Below are positions 5,659-7,858 of a stretch of DNA of 7,858 nt, piece by piece. The stretch covers positions 1 to 7,858 of the forward strand of contig DATEHC010000082.1 of assembly GCA_035279785.1 (NCBI GenBank), given 5' to 3'. This DNA is from 40CM-4-65-16 sp035279785 (GTDB lineage: Bacteria; Chloroflexota; Dormibacteria; Dormibacterales; Dormibacteraceae). Under the pieces are notes generated by a model, which worked only from the letters and a program-made list of their open reading frames with translations, ran no database searches and was not told the origin of the DNA. Position 1 is the stretch's first letter, and the number at the start of each line of letters is the position of its first letter. The translations under genes and the position numbers were made by a program.

Positions 5659-6684
5659 ATGCAGCTTCTTCCGACCACGGTCGTCGGCAGCTATCCGCAA
5701 CCCGATTGGCTCGTCGACCGGCAGATGCTCGGCAGCCGGCTGCCACCGCGGACGCGCGCGCTCGAGATCTGGCGGGTCGCGCCGGACCTGCTCGAGCAGG
5801 CGCAGGACGACGCGACGGTGCTCGCGATCCGCGACATGGAGCGCGCCGGAATCGACATCATCAGCGACGGCGAGATCCGGCGCGAGAGCTACTCCAACCG
5901 CTTCGCCACGGCGCTCGAAGGGATGGACCTCGATCACCCCGGCACGGCGCTGGACCGCACCGGGCATCCCAACCCCGTGCCGCGCGTCGTCGGACCAATC
6001 CGGCGTACGCGGCCGGTCGAGAAGCGCGACGTCGAGTTTCTGCGCGCGAGCACCGACCGCACCATCAAGGCCACGCTTCCCGGCCCGTTCACCATGTCAC
6101 AGCAGGCGCAGGACGACTACTACAAGGACGAGGAAGAGCTCGCGATGGCGCTTGCGGTCGCGGTCAACGAGGAGGTGCGCGAGCTGTTTGCCGCCGGCGC
6201 CGACATCGTGCAGCTCGACGAGCCCTACCTCCAGGCGCGAGCGGAGAAGGCGGAGCGATTTGCGCTCAAGGCGATCAATCGGGCGCTCGAAGGTATCGAG
6301 GGCACGACCGCGCTGCACACATGCTTCGGCTACGCCCACGTCGTGCACAACCGGCCGAAGGGCTACCCCTTCCTCGAGCCGCTCGCGGACGCGAAGGCCA
6401 AGCAGATCTCGATGGAGTCGGCGCAGCAGAACGTCGACCTCGGCGTGCTCAAGTCCCTCGCCGGCAAGACGCTGATCGTAGGCGTCCTCAACCTGGCCGA
6501 TGACAGCGCGGTCGAGTCGCAGGAGCTGGTGGTGAACCGGATCAACGACGCGCTCCGGTTCGTCGACGTCGAGCGTCTGATCCTCGCGCCGGACTGCGGG
6601 ATGAAGTACCTCCCGCGTGAGACAGCCTTTGGCAAGCTGAAGGTGCTTGCCGAATCCGCGGAGCGGGTTCGAGCCGGGCTTTAG
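5659..6684 (+). CDS. Core MetE-like (cobalamin-independent methionine synthase family) zinc methyltransferase
   Basis: A 341-aa protein equivalent to only the C-terminal catalytic barrel of MetE (whole MetE about 750 aa). It begins TTVVGSYPQPDWL (6-18), the family's barrel-start motif, and continues with ISDGEIRRESY (68-78), LPGPFTMS (140-147) and IVQLDEPYLQ (183-192). All four zinc ligands are present in order: His220 and Cys222 (LHTCFGY), Glu253 (SMES) and Cys313 (APDCGMKYL). A Zn-activated thiol acceptor is therefore expected: homocysteine, or another thiol as in the epoxyalkane:coenzyme M transferase branch. The methyl donor is unknown, because short 'core-MetE' proteins lack the N-terminal domain used for folate-dependent catalysis. 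It is divergent from the ligase operon. Its TAG overlaps the TAA of a small convergent gene. No Shine-Dalgarno is visible, so a leaderless message is likely. Confidence 0.85.
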   Translation: MQLLPTTVVGSYPQPDWLVDRQMLGSRLPPRTRALEIWRVAPDLLEQAQDDATVLAIRDMERAGIDIISDGEIRRESYSNRFATALEGMDLDHPGTALDRTGHPNPVPRVVGPIRRTRPVEKRDVEFLRASTDRTIKATLPGPFTMSQQAQDDYYKDEEELAMALAVAVNEEVRELFAAGADIVQLDEPYLQARAEKAERFALKAINRALEGIEGTTALHTCFGYAHVVHNRPKGYPFLEPLADAKAKQISMESAQQNVDLGVLKSLAGKTLIVGVLNLADDSAVESQELVVNRINDALRFVDVERLILAPDCGMKYLPRETAFGKLKVLAESAERVRAGL

Positions 6685-6854
6685 CCTCGACCCCGGCTGC
6701 GCTGGGCCACGCGGGTCAGCTCCTCGATCGCCTGGTGCGCGAGCTTCAGGCCGCGCGCGTAAGCCGCCTTGCTCGGCGGCTTGGACCGCCCCTCGATCGA
6801 CGCGTCGATGAACCGCTTGGCGAGCTGTCCTGCATCCGTCCGCTGTGCCGTCAT
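6681..6854 (-). CDS. Hypothetical 57-aa basic protein, last gene of small cluster
   Basis: A 57-residue, basic, helix-rich protein (MTAQRTDAGQLAKRF... ending QRSRGRG) that I do not recognise. ATG at 6854 overlaps the upstream 97-aa gene's stop as ATGA, and GAGGAAGG sits just before the start, so the start is well supported even though the frame stays open further upstream. The central segment AYARGLKLAHQAIEELTRVA (31-50) looks like an amphipathic helix. Its TAA overlaps the TAG of the convergent MetE-like gene, leaving no room for a terminator. Coupling to two other unknown small genes suggests the three proteins act together; function unknown. Confidence 0.6.
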   Translation of the reverse strand: MTAQRTDAGQLAKRFIDASIEGRSKPPSKAAYARGLKLAHQAIEELTRVAQRSRGRG

Positions 6855-7144
6855 GCCTTCCTCAATTCTGCCCAGAACTTGTCGATGATCAACTCCGCGA
6901 ACCATTCTGACCAATATTTCTGCTTGAGCTTCTTGCGGGCCAGGTAGTTCCGGAACTCGGGCGTCACCTCGAGCTCGGCGATGAGCAACGGGACGACGTC
7001 GTCCCGGCGGATCTCCTTGATGAAGTCGTGGGTCGCCGTGTACGCGTGCCTCGCCTTGGCCTTCCACGCCTCCGCGTCGTCTTCCAGGAGCTTCGTGAGG
7101 CCCGCGTCCTTCAGATCCTGCAGCTTTTTCTGGGTCAGCGCCAC
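6851..7144 (-). CDS. Hypothetical 97-aa helical protein
   Basis: A 97-residue soluble protein starting at GTG (VALTQKKLQDLKDAG...) and ending IIDKFWAELRKA; not recognised. It is rich in Lys, Glu, Ala and Leu and should be almost wholly helical, with an aromatic patch YWSEWFAELI (77-86) that could be a partner-binding face. No catalytic motif is visible. The start overlaps the upstream membrane-protein stop by 10 nt and the stop overlaps the 57-aa gene as ATGA, which supports both ends. The frame stays open far upstream, but that extension runs through the tRNA and reads as a known type of spurious peptide, so it is excluded. Start confidence is moderate, since no clear Shine-Dalgarno precedes the GTG. 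Confidence 0.65.
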   Translation of the reverse strand: MALTQKKLQDLKDAGLTKLLEDDAEAWKAKARHAYTATHDFIKEIRRDDVVPLLIAELEVTPEFRNYLARKKLKQKYWSEWFAELIIDKFWAELRKA

Positions 7145-7467
7145 AGCACCATCCGGGTCGACCAGAGGGCCGACAAGAACACGGCGGCGAGCTCGATCGC
7201 GAACAGGGCGATGGTCGAGTCGTAGAGGCCGGTGGAACCGCCATTGATCAGCCAGAGGAGGCTGACCGCAACCGTGACCAGGCACAGGCCGAACGCTGCG
7301 AGGAGCGCGGTCCCACTCACGCGGTAGGGCCGCAGCACTTCGTCGCCCGTCGCGCCACCGTATGACTCTTTCGATGTGATCACGATGCCGAGGAATACGA
7401 GGACGAATCCGCCGAGGGCGGCGGACGCGCCGAGGATCGCGATCACGACGTCTTTGGGCTCGACCAT
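7135..7467 (-). CDS. Hypothetical small membrane protein with three predicted TM segments
   Basis: A 110-aa protein with three hydrophobic stretches: about 7-31 (VVIAILGASAALGGFVLVFL), 52-74 (GTALLAAFGLCLVTVAVSLL) and 83-105 (DSTIALFAIELAAVFLSALW). A polar loop (32-50) with several acidic and basic residues separates the first two. No family recognised. It is first in a three-gene minus-strand cluster and its last codons overlap the start of the 97-aa gene, suggesting a membrane anchor for one or both downstream soluble proteins. ATG at 7467 has no obvious Shine-Dalgarno; a TATTCT box lies 9 nt upstream. Confidence 0.65.
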   Translation of the reverse strand: MVEPKDVVIAILGASAALGGFVLVFLGIVITSKESYGGATGDEVLRPYRVSGTALLAAFGLCLVTVAVSLLWLINGGSTGLYDSTIALFAIELAAVFLSALWSTRMVLWR

Positions 7468-7476
7468 CGAGCGCCA

Positions 7477-7482
7477 AGAATA
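7477..7482 (-). promoter_or_regulatory. Candidate -10 box for the small-protein cluster
   Basis: Minus-strand TATTCT (7482-7477) matches TATAAT at four of six positions and ends 9 nt before the ATG at 7467. This implies a very short leader, in line with the missing Shine-Dalgarno. No convincing -35 was found. The rest of the 142-bp stretch up to the tRNA holds no further gene that I can support. Confidence 0.35.
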
Positions 7483-7609
7483 AGGAGAGGCCCTTCGGAA
7501 GTAAGCGTCGCCCCATCGAAAACTGTCCCAGGCGGCCTGCCGGTCTCGCGGCTGGACCGCAAGGTTTCGAGATACTTACGAGGTCCCGGTAGTCCTGCCG
7601 GGGATAGAT

Positions 7610-7685
7610 GCCGCCGTAGCTCAATTGGCAGAGCAGCTGTTTTGTAAACAGCAGGTTACGGGTTCGATTCCTGTCGGCGGCTCCA
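7610..7685 (+). tRNA. tRNA-Thr (anticodon UGU), CCA encoded
   Basis: A full cloverleaf folds. The acceptor stem is GCCGCCG (7610-7616) with CGGCGGC (7675-7681). The D arm is GCTC/GAGC around AATTGGCA, the anticodon stem GCTGT/ACAGC with loop TTTGTAA, and the T arm ACGGG/CCTGT with loop TTCGATT. The anticodon TGT (7643-7645) reads ACA-type threonine codons. G1-C72 and C2-G71 agree with bacterial threonine identity elements. The discriminator is T7682 and CCA is encoded (7683-7685). No clear promoter was found in the 100 bp upstream. Confidence 0.97.
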
Positions 7686-7699
7686 ACCCGCTGTGAGAG

Positions 7700-7788
7700 T
7701 TCGGTAGCAAGACGACTAAACGTCTTCGGCTGCCGGTTTACACAACTTCGGCAGCTGCCTGACACCTACTTCGGTAGCTGCTTGACAC
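7700..7788 (+). repeat. Four degenerate 19-bp motif copies between tRNA and transposase
   Basis: Copies start at 7700, 7725, 7747 and 7770 (spacing 25, 22 and 23 bp). The last two are TTCGGCAGCTGCCTGACAC and TTCGGTAGCTGCTTGACAC (16 of 19 identical). The second is TTCGGCTGCCGGTTTACAC. The first keeps only TTCGGTAGC. Copy three contains the palindrome GGCAGCTGCC. The inverse complement of each begins GTGTCA, reminiscent of IS ends, but points away from the transposase. These may be transposase or regulator binding sites or remnants of an element end. Confidence 0.6.
7703..7734 (+). terminator. Hairpin downstream of tRNA-Thr, possible terminator
   Basis: GGTAGCAAGACG (7703-7714) pairs with CGTCTT (7721-7726) and, after a 2-nt bulge, GCTGCC (7729-7734). 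The loop is ACTAAA and one pair is G-U. It lies 17 nt beyond the tRNA CCA end and is followed by GGTTTACA, only a weak T-run. It overlaps the first two copies of the repeat array, so it could equally be a by-product of that array. Confidence 0.35.
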
Positions 7789-7796
7789 TCCGCCAC

Positions 7797-7858
7797 ATGA
7801 GGGAGATGAGCGTGGCGGAGCAAAGGTACAAAGCGGTGTTGGCGGTCATCTCGGACGG
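7797..7858 (+). CDS. Partial IS481-like transposase/integrase, N-terminus only
   Basis: The first 20 full codons read MREMSVAEQRYKAVLAVISD, a typical beginning of the N-terminal helix-turn-helix of IS481-family transposases, which bind the element ends before a C-terminal DDE catalytic domain. The DDE residues are outside the window, so intactness cannot be judged. The start is ambiguous: ATG 7797, ATG 7806 (MSVAEQ) or GTG 7812. AGGGAG (7800-7805) is well spaced only for the GTG. The 19-bp motif copies lie directly upstream. Confidence 0.6.
   Translation, partial: MREMSVAEQRYKAVLAVISD

Noticed and set aside
5633..5746. A 38-residue N-terminal extension of the ligase
   Set aside because: It would overlap the divergent MetE-like start, is Arg/Ala/Cys-rich and does not resemble the PaaK N-terminus, which begins naturally at ATG 5632.
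4802..6475. A 557-codon open frame on the plus strand
   Set aside because: It runs antisense to the ligase and then out of frame through the MetE-like gene, ending in low-complexity Ser/Arg sequence. Both covered genes are well supported.
6681..7244. A 187-codon reading for the 57-aa gene
   Set aside because: The upstream part reads the 97-aa and membrane genes out of frame and is Arg/Gly/Pro-rich. The ATGA overlap and GAGGAAGG place the start at 6854.
7585..7602. Small inverted repeat CCCGG/CCGGG just upstream of the tRNA as a regulatory hairpin
   Set aside because: A 5-bp GC stem is expected by chance in this composition, and nothing else nearby supports a function.
6851..7765. A 304-codon minus-strand frame covering the 97-aa gene, the membrane protein and the tRNA
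   Set aside because: Its upstream part is the reverse translation of the tRNA (NRTRNLLFTKQLLCQLSYGG), a well-known spurious peptide in databases, followed by an out-of-frame reading of the membrane protein. Only the part from GTG 7144 is kept.
7700..7788. CRISPR array
   Set aside because: The repeat units are nearly contiguous with spacers of only 3-6 bp, are degenerate and have no cas genes nearby.

Overview
The window is GC-rich, gene-dense DNA from a bacterium. GTG starts, 4-bp gene overlaps, TANNNT-type -10 boxes close to start codons and a DinB/mycothiol-dependent-isomerase-like enzyme would suit a high-GC Gram-positive such as an actinobacterium (for example a Thermoleophilia-like lineage). 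No marker gene fixes the taxon, so this is an inference.

Left part (1-1612). A fragment of an alpha/beta hydrolase (HGRG motif, minus strand) is divergent from an iron-ADH/maleylacetate-reductase-like dehydrogenase (131-1102, plus). The dehydrogenase converges on a GNAT acetyltransferase (1612-1133, minus), with a small hairpin in the 30-bp gap.

Centre (1668-5632). This is a tightly packed minus-strand operon. In transcription order it holds a phenylacetate-CoA-ligase-like enzyme, a short citryl-CoA-lyase/citrate-synthase-fold protein (4-bp GTGA overlap), a VOC-fold ring-cleaving dioxygenase of the MhqO/PcpA type (1-nt gap), and a DinB/MDMPI-like protein (18-nt gap with a strong Shine-Dalgarno). 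A GC-rich hairpin (1668-1700) closes it. A zinc-site-complete 'core' MetE-like methyltransferase (5659-6684, plus) is transcribed divergently across only 26 bp, which contains two overlapping TANNNT boxes.

Right part (6681-7858). A three-gene minus-strand cluster of unrecognised small proteins (a 3-TM membrane protein, a 97-aa and a 57-aa protein, coding regions overlapping) ends tail-to-tail with the MetE-like gene. A tRNA-Thr(UGU) with encoded CCA follows on the plus strand. Then come four degenerate 19-bp motif copies and the first 20 codons of what looks like an IS481-family transposase, cut by the window edge. The tRNA probably marks the border of a mobile region.

How the genes may work together. 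Ring-cleaving dioxygenase, maleylacetate-reductase-like enzyme and hydrolase recall hydroquinone/quinone catabolism or detoxification (mhq, pcp, lin and similar pathways). The ligase and lyase-like protein in the same transcript suggest that the ring-fission product or another acid is activated to a CoA ester and cleaved. That integrated route is inference. Two of its enzymes carry departures at key positions: Asp to Thr in the lyase-like protein, and Asp to Arg plus His to Lys in the dehydrogenase. These make their true reactions uncertain.
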